A stretch of 34,340 bases of DNA from Bacteroidetes bacterium HGW-Bacteroidetes-6 (GTDB taxonomy: Bacteria; Bacteroidota; Bacteroidia; Bacteroidales; DTU049), in the NCBI GenBank assembly GCA_002842495.1, contig PHDB01000040.1, positions 1 to 34,340 on the forward strand. The letters are read 5' to 3'. Below the pieces are notes generated by a model. That model had not been told where the DNA came from, ran no database searches, and saw nothing but the letters and a program-made list of their open reading frames with translations. Shown here piece by piece: positions 26,367 through 34,045 of the stretch (position 1 is its first letter; each line of letters begins with the position of its first letter). The position numbers and the translations under genes are program-made.

Positions 26367-27749
26367 ATGAACTTTTTTAATGATTTATTGCTATATATAT
26401 CTGAATTACAGGATTTTCACTGGCTTCTGATTGCTTATGTCGCCATTACGCTGATTATTGCATTTATCGGTAGCCGCAAACGTAGTACCGAAGACTATCT
26501 GATTGCCGGCCGGAAGGTGGGAATGCTCGGTTTTGTAACTTCTGTGGTTGCGTCGTACATTGGCGGAGCAGCTCTGGTGGCATTTGCTGCTTATGTTTTC
26601 CAGTTTGGTGTTTCGGCATTTGCTGTGTTTATCGGAACTGCTTTGGGTTTTCTTGTTTTTATTCCCTATGCTAAAAAGTTGAAAACCAGTAGCGACAGCA
26701 ACAATTTCTATACATTAATGGATTGGCTTTACTTTAAATTCGATAAACGAACGGGCGATTTAGCGTCAGCCATTCTAACGGTTGTTTATCTTGGAATGCT
26801 TCTCAATCAGTTCATTGCCGGGTCGATGATTTTGGCAGGAATGAGCAACTGGAGTTACGAATCGGCTCTGATTCTTTCATCGGTGATTATTGCTGTTTAT
26901 CTTACGGCAGGCGGATTTCAGAGTGTGATTCGTACCGACATCTTTCAGTATATGATTCTCATGGTTATCATGATTGTGATGGCCAAAGTGATGATAAGCG
27001 GCGATACTCAAATTGCTTCGCAACTCACCAATTTATCAACTGCCGATCCGGCCATGTTGGTAGCTTTTCTGGCCTTTGGGGTGCTCATTGTGTTTCAGAG
27101 TGCCGAATACTGGCAACGCGTGTACGCTGCCAAAAACATGAAGGTGGTTGTTCGTGGTTTTCGTTGGTCGGCTGTTTTTACATTGATTACCGGTATCGTA
27201 ATCACCATTATTTCGCTTACGGCACGCGATCTGGCTCCCGGAATTCAGCCATCCGAAGCATTTGGAGCAGGTCTTAAACTTATTCTCCCGGGTTCTGTTA
27301 TTGCCATGGCCTTGGTGATGGTTTTTGCAGCTATTATGAGTTCGGCCGACACTCAAATCTTTGTGGTTTCAACGGCTTTGTCGATTGATTTGGTTGGTAA
27401 AAGCCGTAAAAAGAAACTCAGTGACAAACAGTTGCAGAACCTGACCAAAATATTTGTACTGTTGCTTATTGTAATTGCTTCTTTGTTGGCCTACTTTGTC
27501 AGAGATTTAATAGAGGTGATAAAATTTATAACCGGTGTTGGATTCACCATCATTCCAGCCTGTATAGGGGCATTCCATTACCAGATTCCTTCAAAAGCCG
27601 CATCGGGAAGTTTTATTGCCGGAATTCTCTATATTTGTGTTCTCCTGATTACCGGTTTCATGATTCCCGAACTGGCTATTGCTTCCATTGTTGTTTCGAC
27701 TCTATATCTGATTGCTGCTACACAAATAATCAAATATCGACGCAAATGA
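26367..27749 (+). CDS. Sodium:solute symporter family protein
   Basis: This 460-aa polytopic inner-membrane protein has about 13 hydrophobic segments. The SSS family signs are STEDYLIAGRKVG near the N-terminus (the family's DY..AGR motif), GGAALVAFAAYVFQFG, LTAGGFQSVIRTDIFQ (sugar/solute-binding helix) and AIMSSADTQIFVVSTALSIDL. It should use the sodium gradient to import a small solute such as a carboxylate, sugar or amino acid; the substrate cannot be read. A GAGG-like element about 8 nt before the ATG could act as a ribosome-binding site. The stop overlaps the next ATG (ATGA), coupling it to an outer-membrane barrel protein. Confidence 0.93.
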   Translation: MNFFNDLLLYISELQDFHWLLIAYVAITLIIAFIGSRKRSTEDYLIAGRKVGMLGFVTSVVASYIGGAALVAFAAYVFQFGVSAFAVFIGTALGFLVFIPYAKKLKTSSDSNNFYTLMDWLYFKFDKRTGDLASAILTVVYLGMLLNQFIAGSMILAGMSNWSYESALILSSVIIAVYLTAGGFQSVIRTDIFQYMILMVIMIVMAKVMISGDTQIASQLTNLSTADPAMLVAFLAFGVLIVFQSAEYWQRVYAAKNMKVVVRGFRWSAVFTLITGIVITIISLTARDLAPGIQPSEAFGAGLKLILPGSVIAMALVMVFAAIMSSADTQIFVVSTALSIDLVGKSRKKKLSDKQLQNLTKIFVLLLIVIASLLAYFVRDLIEVIKFITGVGFTIIPACIGAFHYQIPSKAASGSFIAGILYICVLLITGFMIPELAIASIVVSTLYLIAATQIIKYRRK

Positions 27750-29065
27750 AATTGATTTTTCTGTTTGCTTTTTCAATGGGTTTGCTTGTGAATTCAAGTG
27801 CTCAAAAAGACACAATCAAAGGTTTGCGCTTCGGCTTTTTGCCGGTTGCAACTTACGACAGCGATTTGGGGCTCAAAGCCGGAATACTTGTTACAGCTTA
27901 TCAGTTTGGCGATGGAAGCTTATACCCCGACTATGTTTACAATGCCAGCTACGAAATCAACCGTACCACCAAAGGAAGCGGAATCAGTCAGTTGTTTTTC
28001 GACAGCGGAACATTGCTCAAAGGTGGCAAGCATCGGATTGTAGCCGATTTTAGCCTGATTCACGAACAAGCTACCGATTTTTATGGCTTCAATGGCGCGG
28101 CATCACATTACGATCCCGATTTCGAAGACGAAGAAAGCAGCGAATACATCAGCCGGATGTATTACAATTTCGACCGGAAAATACTTCGCATTACGGCCGA
28201 TTGGCACAAACAGATGGGCAACCGATTCGTTTTTCTGGCCGGAATTCATCATTATGGTTTTCAACAAAGCAGCGTCGATATCGACAAACTCAACAAAGGC
28301 AAAGATGCCGGCGATTTGCTGCCCGATACTTTTTCGCTGTACGATTATTATATCGAACGTGGAATTATTACTGCACAGCAGGCCGATGGTGGTAATGTAA
28401 CTGCTTTGCGTACCGGTTTGGTGTTCGATACACGCGATGCCGAATTCAATCCGGTGAGCGGAAGTTGGCTCGAGGCCATCGTTACTGCGAATCCGGCTTT
28501 TCCGTGGGTCGAAACTCCTTTTGTAAGAGCATCGGTGATATTGCGGAATTATTTGCCTGTCTGGAAAAAGCGAATCACTGTGGCAACCCGCCTCGGCTGG
28601 CAGGACAATTTGGGAAAGCAGGCACCTTTCTATTTTATGCCGTACCTGTCGCAATCGTATTGCAACAACAGCCTGGTGGAAGGATTGGGCGGGGGAAAGA
28701 CTTTGCGCGGAATTCTACGCAACCGCATCTGGGGCGATGGTTTTGTTTATGGCAATATCGAATTGCGTATGAGCTTGGCGACCTTCAAAGCCATCAATCA
28801 GAAAATCGAAATCAAATTCAAACCCTTTTTCGATTTTGGAATGATTACCGATCAGGTCGATTACAAATTGATACCTTCAACCGTACTGCATTCGCGACCA
28901 CCATTGAATATTGCCGACGTGCCCGACAAACTGCACGGCAGCTCTGGCGCGGGTATTCACTTTGTAATGAACGACAATTTCATTCTCAGCATCGACTACG
29001 GCAAAAGCCTGAATGCAAACGATGGCAACTCGGGTTTGTATATTGGAACCGGGTTTTTGTTCTGA
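27746..29065 (+). CDS. BamA/D15-like outer-membrane beta-barrel protein
   Basis: The ATG at 27746 is chosen because it overlaps the symporter stop (ATGA) and begins a signal peptide (MKLIFLFAFSMGLLVNSSAQ); the frame extends upstream to 27635 but that part is a shadow of the symporter gene. The 439-aa product has no POTRA repeats and consists of a beta barrel. Signs are GLRFGFLPVATYDSDLGLKAG, the D15-like GLVFDTRDAEFNPVSGSWLEA, the (V)EGLGGGKTLRGI(L)RNRIWGDGF segment (the family's RGY-like lid motif reads RGI here), and a terminal F (GLYIGTGFLF). It resembles surface-antigen D15/patatin-associated barrels. Its role may be passage or assembly across the outer membrane, possibly serving the coupled transporter. 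Confidence 0.88.
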   Translation: MKLIFLFAFSMGLLVNSSAQKDTIKGLRFGFLPVATYDSDLGLKAGILVTAYQFGDGSLYPDYVYNASYEINRTTKGSGISQLFFDSGTLLKGGKHRIVADFSLIHEQATDFYGFNGAASHYDPDFEDEESSEYISRMYYNFDRKILRITADWHKQMGNRFVFLAGIHHYGFQQSSVDIDKLNKGKDAGDLLPDTFSLYDYYIERGIITAQQADGGNVTALRTGLVFDTRDAEFNPVSGSWLEAIVTANPAFPWVETPFVRASVILRNYLPVWKKRITVATRLGWQDNLGKQAPFYFMPYLSQSYCNNSLVEGLGGGKTLRGILRNRIWGDGFVYGNIELRMSLATFKAINQKIEIKFKPFFDFGMITDQVDYKLIPSTVLHSRPPLNIADVPDKLHGSSGAGIHFVMNDNFILSIDYGKSLNANDGNSGLYIGTGFLF

Positions 29066-29087
29066 TGATGCGATAAGGTCTTTCTGT

Positions 29088-29492
29088 TTATGGATGCGAA
29101 AATTCCGCGGCTTGAATTCCGGTAATGGTAAACTGATTGTTGTCAACTATTTCCACTTCCAGTTCAAAGGTTTCATCATTAGCACACCACAAACGATAGA
29201 TTAGTTTATTGTTTCTGCACCCGCATTCAATAAACTTATGACCGTGGCGCAATGTTTCTTTTTCTTTCAGAAGCTGGCTTTCTGCCTCTTTTGAAATATT
29301 AACACTGGTATCGTTATATACAAATTGGATCAGGCTTGTTTCAACTTCTTTCTGGTTTATCTGATGGCACAAATGGCAATCTTTTTTGAATTCCTGAGTT
29401 CTTGAACACCCGAGAATAATCATGAGCAAGAAGCCCAAAAGAAGCCTGAATATTTTGTTGAAAGTAGGTGTCATGTTCGTTTTTCCTCTCAT
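29088..29492 (-). CDS. Cysteine-rich lipoprotein with a CXXCH motif
   Basis: This 134-aa protein has a basic start and a hydrophobic segment ending in the lipobox IILGC (lipidated Cys29). A second ATG at residue 7 is equally plausible as the start. The mature part contains CHLCH (residues 39-43), a CXXCH pattern used for c-type haem, plus Cys90, Cys92 (ECGC) and Cys103. With several cysteines, a disulphide or metal role is as likely as haem. I recognise no family. It is convergent with the BamA-like gene, whose stop lies 22 nt away, and has a long gene-free region upstream. Confidence 0.65.
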   Translation of the reverse strand: MRGKTNMTPTFNKIFRLLLGFLLMIILGCSRTQEFKKDCHLCHQINQKEVETSLIQFVYNDTSVNISKEAESQLLKEKETLRHGHKFIECGCRNNKLIYRLWCANDETFELEVEIVDNNQFTITGIQAAEFSHP

Positions 29493-29610
29493 CAGATTTA
29501 TTGATTGTTGTACTCAGGTCAGACAAAATATCAGGTTGTGTTTTGCCTTTACCCCTATTTATTGTCCGGCAAATAAACGAATTAATCATCAGAAATATGC
29601 GGCGATAATT

Positions 29611-30136
29611 TTAGAAACTGTCTAAAATTCACGTTATTTTTTCGAAAAATTATTCGAAAAGACATTAAAGCCCACGAATTGCACGAATCAACACGAATTA
29701 TTTGCACCTGCAATTCAGAGACTATCTAAATTCTTTAGTTTGTACGGATCACAAATCTCCCGAAGAAGGGCTCAAAGAGCACAAAGGATTCAATAAAAGC
29801 CGGTCACATTTGTTGTTTATAGAAACACTTTTGCGTTGTGTTCTTAGAGCCTTCTTTGCGCTCTTCGTGCAAATAGCAGAATGATTTTCAGACAGCTTCT
29901 CAATTGAGTACGAAGTTGCGAAGCAGCTTCAATTGGTGTAATTGTTTGCGAATATCAGGCAATAAATGCGGTTAATGCCGACAGAACAGATTGTTCTGAA
30001 AAACAATTCTCATCGGTATTATTCGTGGAAATTGGTGAATCGAGCGCAAGCGAGCTCATGAATACAATAACAATAATTAAAGCTATGAATAAAATTAGTG
30101 GGCGAAAAAACAATTGCAGAAATTTAGACAGTTACT
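29611..30136. repeat. Degenerate inverted-repeat cluster
   Basis: Four related motifs are seen: 29611-29630 and 29718-29733 in one orientation (agaaactgtctaaaattc and gagactatctaaattc), 29887-29903 and 30121-30136 in the opposite one (ttcagacagcttctcaa and aatttagacagttact). The first is itself palindromic (ttttaga, 5-nt spacer, tctaaaa). No transposase is nearby. This could be a decayed miniature inverted-repeat element. Confidence 0.45.
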
Positions 30137-30167
30137 TATTTTTTCACCTGAAAAAACAGGTTGTCCT

Positions 30168-30190
30168 TGCCCCTTATTTTTTGCGGGGCA
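30168..30190. terminator. GC-rich hairpin downstream of the TIM-barrel amidohydrolase
   Basis: Arms tgcccc (30168-30173) and ggggca (30185-30190) pair perfectly across an 11-nt loop. It lies about 95 nt after the minus-strand amidohydrolase stop. There is no clear U-tract on the minus strand, so it is only a weak terminator candidate. Confidence 0.3.
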
Positions 30191-30283
30191 CCCTGCCATT
30201 GGGTGTAACGATAGAAAAGAGAGCAAAGACATTGCAGCGCACGAACCCCGTATGCAATTTACAATTTGTTTACAGCCCTTATT

Positions 30284-31555
30284 TTAGAGTATTCCATAGA
30301 TATTTTCAGCATTTTTCTTCATTATTCTTTCGGCAATTTCAAGTGCATCATTTTCTGTAATCCATTTGTCATGAACCAATTCCGAAAGCGCTTTTGCTAT
30401 TCCTTGCCGGGCTATTTTTGCATGACCAACTAAATTCTCTACATACAAATCGTCGCCGCCAAAAGCCATGAGTTTATTGACTGGAGAAGTCATGATGTAT
30501 TTTTTCAAAAAGTCAATTGAGGCAACAGGATTTATTGTCCATGACCAACACATATCAATAATTGCATTTGAGTAATGCTTGGCTAAGGATATCATCGGCT
30601 CATAATATGGATATGAAATATGGAAAAATACAAATTGGGTGTCAGGGCTCAAACGACACAGGTTAGCACAATCAACCGGATTGAACATGATATTCTCAAG
30701 GTTCATGAAATTATTCATTGCCTGATGTCCGGTATGAAATTTTACGGGTAATTTGTGTTTGGTTGCCTTGTCTGCAACATACCAGAACAAGTAGTCTTGC
30801 AATGTTTTTTCCTCAGTTTCATTTAACTCCCGGCCTTCAATTTTCTTTAAAAATAATGGATTGGCTGTTTCAATAGCGGTTTTGTTAAAATCCAGTCTTC
30901 TGAAATAAGCCATTCCTATCTTTACACCTACGGCATTGTCAGCGTATTTGTCGAACCACCAATTTATAATTTCCAGCCAGTCGGTTAACCCGGTAATCTG
31001 AGAAACAATATTTTCATTGAGCTTTTCAAAGTCCATTCTTATCATGCCCATTGCATCAATGTCCTGATATAACAGGTCTGGCAATTCTGTTTCTTGAAAA
31101 GGTCGCCCGGGAGGGTTAACAATGCAGCATTTGATGTTTGCCCTTTCGAGTGTTTCTTTATAAAAACCTTTTTTTCTGTAGCTTATATATTTTTCCTGCA
31201 ATTCAGGTATTGAATTTTCCTGCAATTCCCGGATTCCGTATAAATCGTTGATGGTATGTTGAATTACCTGTCCGTATCCTGTATATTTAATGGAATTCCA
31301 ATATGGTTGAACGATTTTCCATTTTTCCATGGGATTTGGTTCTGGTGATGAAATCAAATCAACTTCTTTTTGAGACATCCCTGATGAAACAAAATCAAAT
31401 TTTGTGTACAATCCGAGAATCGTAGTCCAATCATCACACGGAATAAGTGGTTTCATACAATTCAGCCGTTCCGATTCATCAATCAAATGCTCGTGAGTGT
31501 CAACCAGTTGTATCTTGCTGATTTGTTCGTTTATCAATTCCAGTTTATTATTCAT
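30284..31555 (-). CDS. TIM-barrel amidohydrolase family protein
   Basis: This 423-aa protein has amidohydrolase-2-like signatures: VDTHEHL (His21 and His23, the HxH metal motif), PVKFHTGHQAM, FVFFHISYPYYEP and MAFGGDDLY with a late aspartate. The layout resembles uronate-isomerase-like or amidohydrolase_2 (decarboxylase/lactonase) proteins. It is cytosolic, with no signal peptide. The substrate is unknown and no pathway partner lies beside it: a repeat-rich gap lies downstream, and the structured sequence at 31586-31736 lies upstream. I see no TAnnTTTG box at a convincing distance from its start. Confidence 0.85.
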   Translation of the reverse strand: MNNKLELINEQISKIQLVDTHEHLIDESERLNCMKPLIPCDDWTTILGLYTKFDFVSSGMSQKEVDLISSPEPNPMEKWKIVQPYWNSIKYTGYGQVIQHTINDLYGIRELQENSIPELQEKYISYRKKGFYKETLERANIKCCIVNPPGRPFQETELPDLLYQDIDAMGMIRMDFEKLNENIVSQITGLTDWLEIINWWFDKYADNAVGVKIGMAYFRRLDFNKTAIETANPLFLKKIEGRELNETEEKTLQDYLFWYVADKATKHKLPVKFHTGHQAMNNFMNLENIMFNPVDCANLCRLSPDTQFVFFHISYPYYEPMISLAKHYSNAIIDMCWSWTINPVASIDFLKKYIMTSPVNKLMAFGGDDLYVENLVGHAKIARQGIAKALSELVHDKWITENDALEIAERIMKKNAENIYGIL

Positions 31556-31585
31556 TCAGTTTTTATTTGTTTGCAGTTTACTCTT

Positions 31586-31736
31586 CAATTTCAGCATTGG
31601 GCAACTGTTGGCGCTGCGAAATCGTTGGGCACCAAAAGCTTTTGTAAGCGGGCTTTTCATTCGGGTGGATAACGGAGCTCGAAACTTCATTTTGTACGTA
31701 AACTCACTTGACGCAAAACCCGTGTTACCAGCAGTA
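31586..31736. repeat. Structured repeat-like sequence at the edge of the accessory module
   Basis: This non-coding stretch has several symmetric or repeated elements: a perfect 12-bp palindrome caaaagcttttg (31633-31644), repeated gttggc/gttgggc motifs (31598-31630), gcttttgtaagcgggctttt as an internal repeat, and gtgttaccagcag at the right end. It resembles, from memory, inter-gene repeats that separate small accessory genes in Bacteroidota genomes. It directly follows the DUF4145 gene's stop on the minus strand, so it may mark one end of an inserted cassette. This recollection could not be checked. Confidence 0.4.
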
Positions 31737-32408
31737 TTAATTAGTCTTACTAAGTCTTTTTTTAGCAAGTATTTGAGCTTTGTGTTTAACGTCATAAATA
31801 CTGTCAATTACTAGTTCGATAATGCCTATTGCAATGTTTAGTTCCTCGATACTTGGTGCCGAAAGTTCATGAACTGCTTTGTTCCCGAGAAATCTTAATT
31901 CGTGCAAAATTTCAGCATTGTCTGAAGTAAGATGCCCCTTTGTTGAAAGACCTGATATTTTACCGTCAAGATTTTTGCTGATAACTATTTTACCTTTACT
32001 ATTCTTAATGTTGCCTTCAGTTATTGCTTTGTCAATACATATTGCTTCTAATATTGCCCGAATGCCTACACTTGTAAGAAGGGTTAACTGATTATTGTAA
32101 GCATCAATTGTTTCTTGGTAGATTTTCTTTATGTCAATTGGTAAGTTTCTGTATGCTTTTGTAGGTCTGCTGTGTATTCCTCTGTTTGGAAATAGTTCTT
32201 GTGTCGTAGTATCATCGTCATTATACCGCTGATATGAAATGTCATTATAGAGTTTTCTGAAGCTAATTGTGTCACACCCCATGCATTGAATAATTTGAAA
32301 GGTCGTTTCATCCCACCAACCAATTTCTTCTTCGTGGACCTTTATTTCTTCTTGTTTAAGGACCTTTTGATTTGTCGGCCTAGAACATGTTGAACAATAG
32401 CTTTTCAT
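31737..32408 (-). CDS. Zinc-ribbon and DUF4145 (HEPN-like) protein
   Basis: This 223-aa protein starts with a zinc-ribbon: Cys5/Cys8 (CSTC) and Cys42/Cys45 (CMGC). The C-terminal half (about 90-215) is a helical DUF4145 domain, with LTSVGIRAILEAICID and LRFLGNKAVHEL. The last block contains an Arg...His pair (Arg172, His180) similar to the RX4-6H motif of HEPN ribonucleases, although the spacing here is seven residues. DUF4145 occurs in restriction endonucleases and stress or defence proteins and is, to my knowledge, counted among HEPN-like folds. It is the last gene of the three-gene operon, 24 nt after the DUF262 gene. It could be the RNase-like effector of the module, but that is inference. 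Confidence 0.85.
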   Translation of the reverse strand: MKSYCSTCSRPTNQKVLKQEEIKVHEEEIGWWDETTFQIIQCMGCDTISFRKLYNDISYQRYNDDDTTTQELFPNRGIHSRPTKAYRNLPIDIKKIYQETIDAYNNQLTLLTSVGIRAILEAICIDKAITEGNIKNSKGKIVISKNLDGKISGLSTKGHLTSDNAEILHELRFLGNKAVHELSAPSIEELNIAIGIIELVIDSIYDVKHKAQILAKKRLSKTN

Positions 32409-32432
32409 TATTTCGTCTGTTTAATATTGCTG

Positions 32433-33437
32433 TTAACTGCTGGCAAAATTTGTGTTTGCTTTCAATATTTCACTTCGTCTAACTCTTGCATTTCTACTGT
32501 TGGTGCCGGCATACATATTCGCATAATAGATTGCAAAGTCATTTGTACGTTTGTCCGATGATTTATTTTCTAAAACATTTAGTTCAAAGGTATTTAAGTC
32601 TCCAATTAATTCGCCAATGTGTTTACCACTCCACATTAATTCACAAACCAATGTGAAGTAATTCGACTTTCTATACCAAATGGAGTCAGTAGCTAAGTCA
32701 CTTTCATTTATTGACAATATGATTCTTGTTAAATCATCCCTCATTTCGTTGAATCTTGGATATTCATCATTGAACTGTGCAATATATTTTTCAACTTCAT
32801 TGTCAGCCGGAAAATATCCACCTTCTTCAATTGTAGCCATAATCAGAAGCAAAAAGTGTAGGTCAGCCATTCTTGTCAGTTCACTTTCACTGAATATTGG
32901 CACTTTAAACTCAACATTTTTGAAATGCTCCAATACTTCTTTTGCACATTTAATAAATTGACCATCATAGATAGCATTATTAATCTCAATTGCAGTTAGA
33001 GTAAATTTGGTTGAGTTAATCCTTTGAAATATCTCAATCATTATTTCTGGGCTAACATCTTTCAAATCTCGAACTGTAACATCATAATTTAAAAAATCTG
33101 TCTTATCCGGACCCGATAAATCAGCAAATTTTGGAATTCGTCTTTCGAAATTATGGGTGCCTTCAATATATCTTTTTATTGTAGTCAACCTTTGCTGACC
33201 ATCCACAACAACATTTTGCGTTGATAGTGTTTCTAAGTCAATTCCCTTTTGTGAAATATATATCTCAGGAAACGGATAGCCTTCGAGGATTGTCTTAATG
33301 AAATTCTCCATATGTTCTGGTGTCCAAACAAATCCTCTTTGAAACTCGGGTTGAAGAATTAATTCATTTCTCTGAATTTTTCCAATTAGATCAGAAATTG
33401 TCTTTTTATCTGGTTGTGCTTGTATTTGCCTTGCCAT
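32433..33437 (-). CDS. DUF262 (GmrS-like/ParB-superfamily) protein
   Basis: This 334-aa protein has the DUF262 signatures: LQPEFQRGFVW (28-38), LEGYPFPEIY, and VVDGQQRLTTI (78-87), the DGQxR motif typical of the ParB/Srx-like superfamily. DUF262 forms the N-terminal half of GmrSD-type restriction enzymes that act on modified phage DNA, where this domain binds or hydrolyses nucleotides. The DUF1524 HNH nuclease half is missing here, so the protein alone may sense or regulate. It sits between a nucleotidyltransferase-like gene (2 nt upstream) and a DUF4145 gene (24 nt downstream). The order suggests a multi-protein defence or toxin system. Confidence 0.92.
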   Translation of the reverse strand: MARQIQAQPDKKTISDLIGKIQRNELILQPEFQRGFVWTPEHMENFIKTILEGYPFPEIYISQKGIDLETLSTQNVVVDGQQRLTTIKRYIEGTHNFERRIPKFADLSGPDKTDFLNYDVTVRDLKDVSPEIMIEIFQRINSTKFTLTAIEINNAIYDGQFIKCAKEVLEHFKNVEFKVPIFSESELTRMADLHFLLLIMATIEEGGYFPADNEVEKYIAQFNDEYPRFNEMRDDLTRIILSINESDLATDSIWYRKSNYFTLVCELMWSGKHIGELIGDLNTFELNVLENKSSDKRTNDFAIYYANMYAGTNSRNARVRRSEILKANTNFASS

Positions 33438-33439
33438 AA

Positions 33440-34045
33440 TTATTGTTTTATTTCTTTTTGTAATTGAGCTATACTGCTCTTGTAATATTTTTCTGCATAA
33501 GCCTGATTTTTAAATAAACCGGCTTTGACTTTAAAGTTTCCAACTTCTGATTTTCCATATGAAATTGTTTTGAAAAAATCATCCCATCGTTCTCTCATTT
33601 CAATGAATTCAACCGTGTTTGAGGGAAGTAAATCAGGTCTCATCCAACCCGTACTAAAGTATTTCAAGAACTTTATGTATTGATTGTATTGCTCTTTACG
33701 TAAAAATATTTCCCGGTATCTTAACTTGTAAGTGTAATCCGAAATTAGTTCAAAGTACTGTTCGAAAAGTGTTTCATTACATATCGTAACATCAATATCG
33801 GATTCAAAGGAAAACTCTGTGAATTTATAAGGACTAAAACCAAATCTTGAAGAACCAACTATATTTATGTCTCTATATTGTATATTAAATTGGTCGGCTA
33901 TTCGTTTAACGAAATTGTAATAGTCACCATCTCTTTCCCGAAATACAAAAGGAGTACCGTTGAAAAAATTTCTTTGAATAAAAGTTGTCCTTTCATTTTC
34001 TGTTGAAACAGCATTAAGTTCTGCTTTAAATTCTTCTAAGGTCAT
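33440..34045 (-). CDS. Nucleotidyltransferase-fold (MNT-like) protein
   Basis: This 201-aa protein contains the minimal NTase signature: GSSRFG (64-69) followed by ESDIDV (81-86), in which the Asp pair would bind metal. The GS...SDIDV pattern is that of Pol-beta-type nucleotidyltransferases, including MNT antitoxins and CBASS-related enzymes. The rest is unfamiliar, with a basic C-terminus. It is the first gene of an operon with DUF262 and DUF4145 proteins (2-nt gap), and a TAATTTTG -7 box lies upstream. It may add a nucleotide or oligoadenylate to a partner protein or to RNA; the substrate is unknown. The region looks more AT-rich than the genes to its left (judged by eye). Confidence 0.82.
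   Translation of the reverse strand: MTLEEFKAELNAVSTENERTTFIQRNFFNGTPFVFRERDGDYYNFVKRIADQFNIQYRDINIVGSSRFGFSPYKFTEFSFESDIDVTICNETLFEQYFELISDYTYKLRYREIFLRKEQYNQYIKFLKYFSTGWMRPDLLPSNTVEFIEMRERWDDFFKTISYGKSEVGNFKVKAGLFKNQAYAEKYYKSSIAQLQKEIKQ

Larger units (their letters stand above)
29493..30283. other. Gene-free region with degenerate repeats
   Basis: About 790 bp separate the lipoprotein from the TIM-barrel amidohydrolase. I find no convincing gene in any frame. It contains repeated 'agaaactgtctaaa'-like motifs in both orientations, a cacgaatt-rich stretch (29671-29699) with a partial inverted copy near 30021-30040, an imperfect inverted repeat (29763-29787 against about 29828-29856), and hairpins at 29984-29998, about 30145-30160 and 30168-30190. 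It looks like decayed repeat or miniature-element DNA plus possible terminator hairpins. Confidence 0.6.

Noticed and set aside
27635..27745. Longer start for the BamA/D15-like protein
   Set aside because: This part is the symporter gene in another frame, with a cysteine-rich, unnatural sequence; the ATG at 27746 begins a signal peptide and overlaps the symporter stop.
29702..29884. Plus-strand 60-codon frame in the repeat-rich gap
   Set aside because: It lies across the imperfect inverted repeat and has no similarity to any family I know.
30025..30360. Plus-strand 111-codon frame in the repeat-rich gap
   Set aside because: It overlaps the end of the amidohydrolase gene, has low-complexity composition, and shows no ribosome-binding site or recognisable motif.
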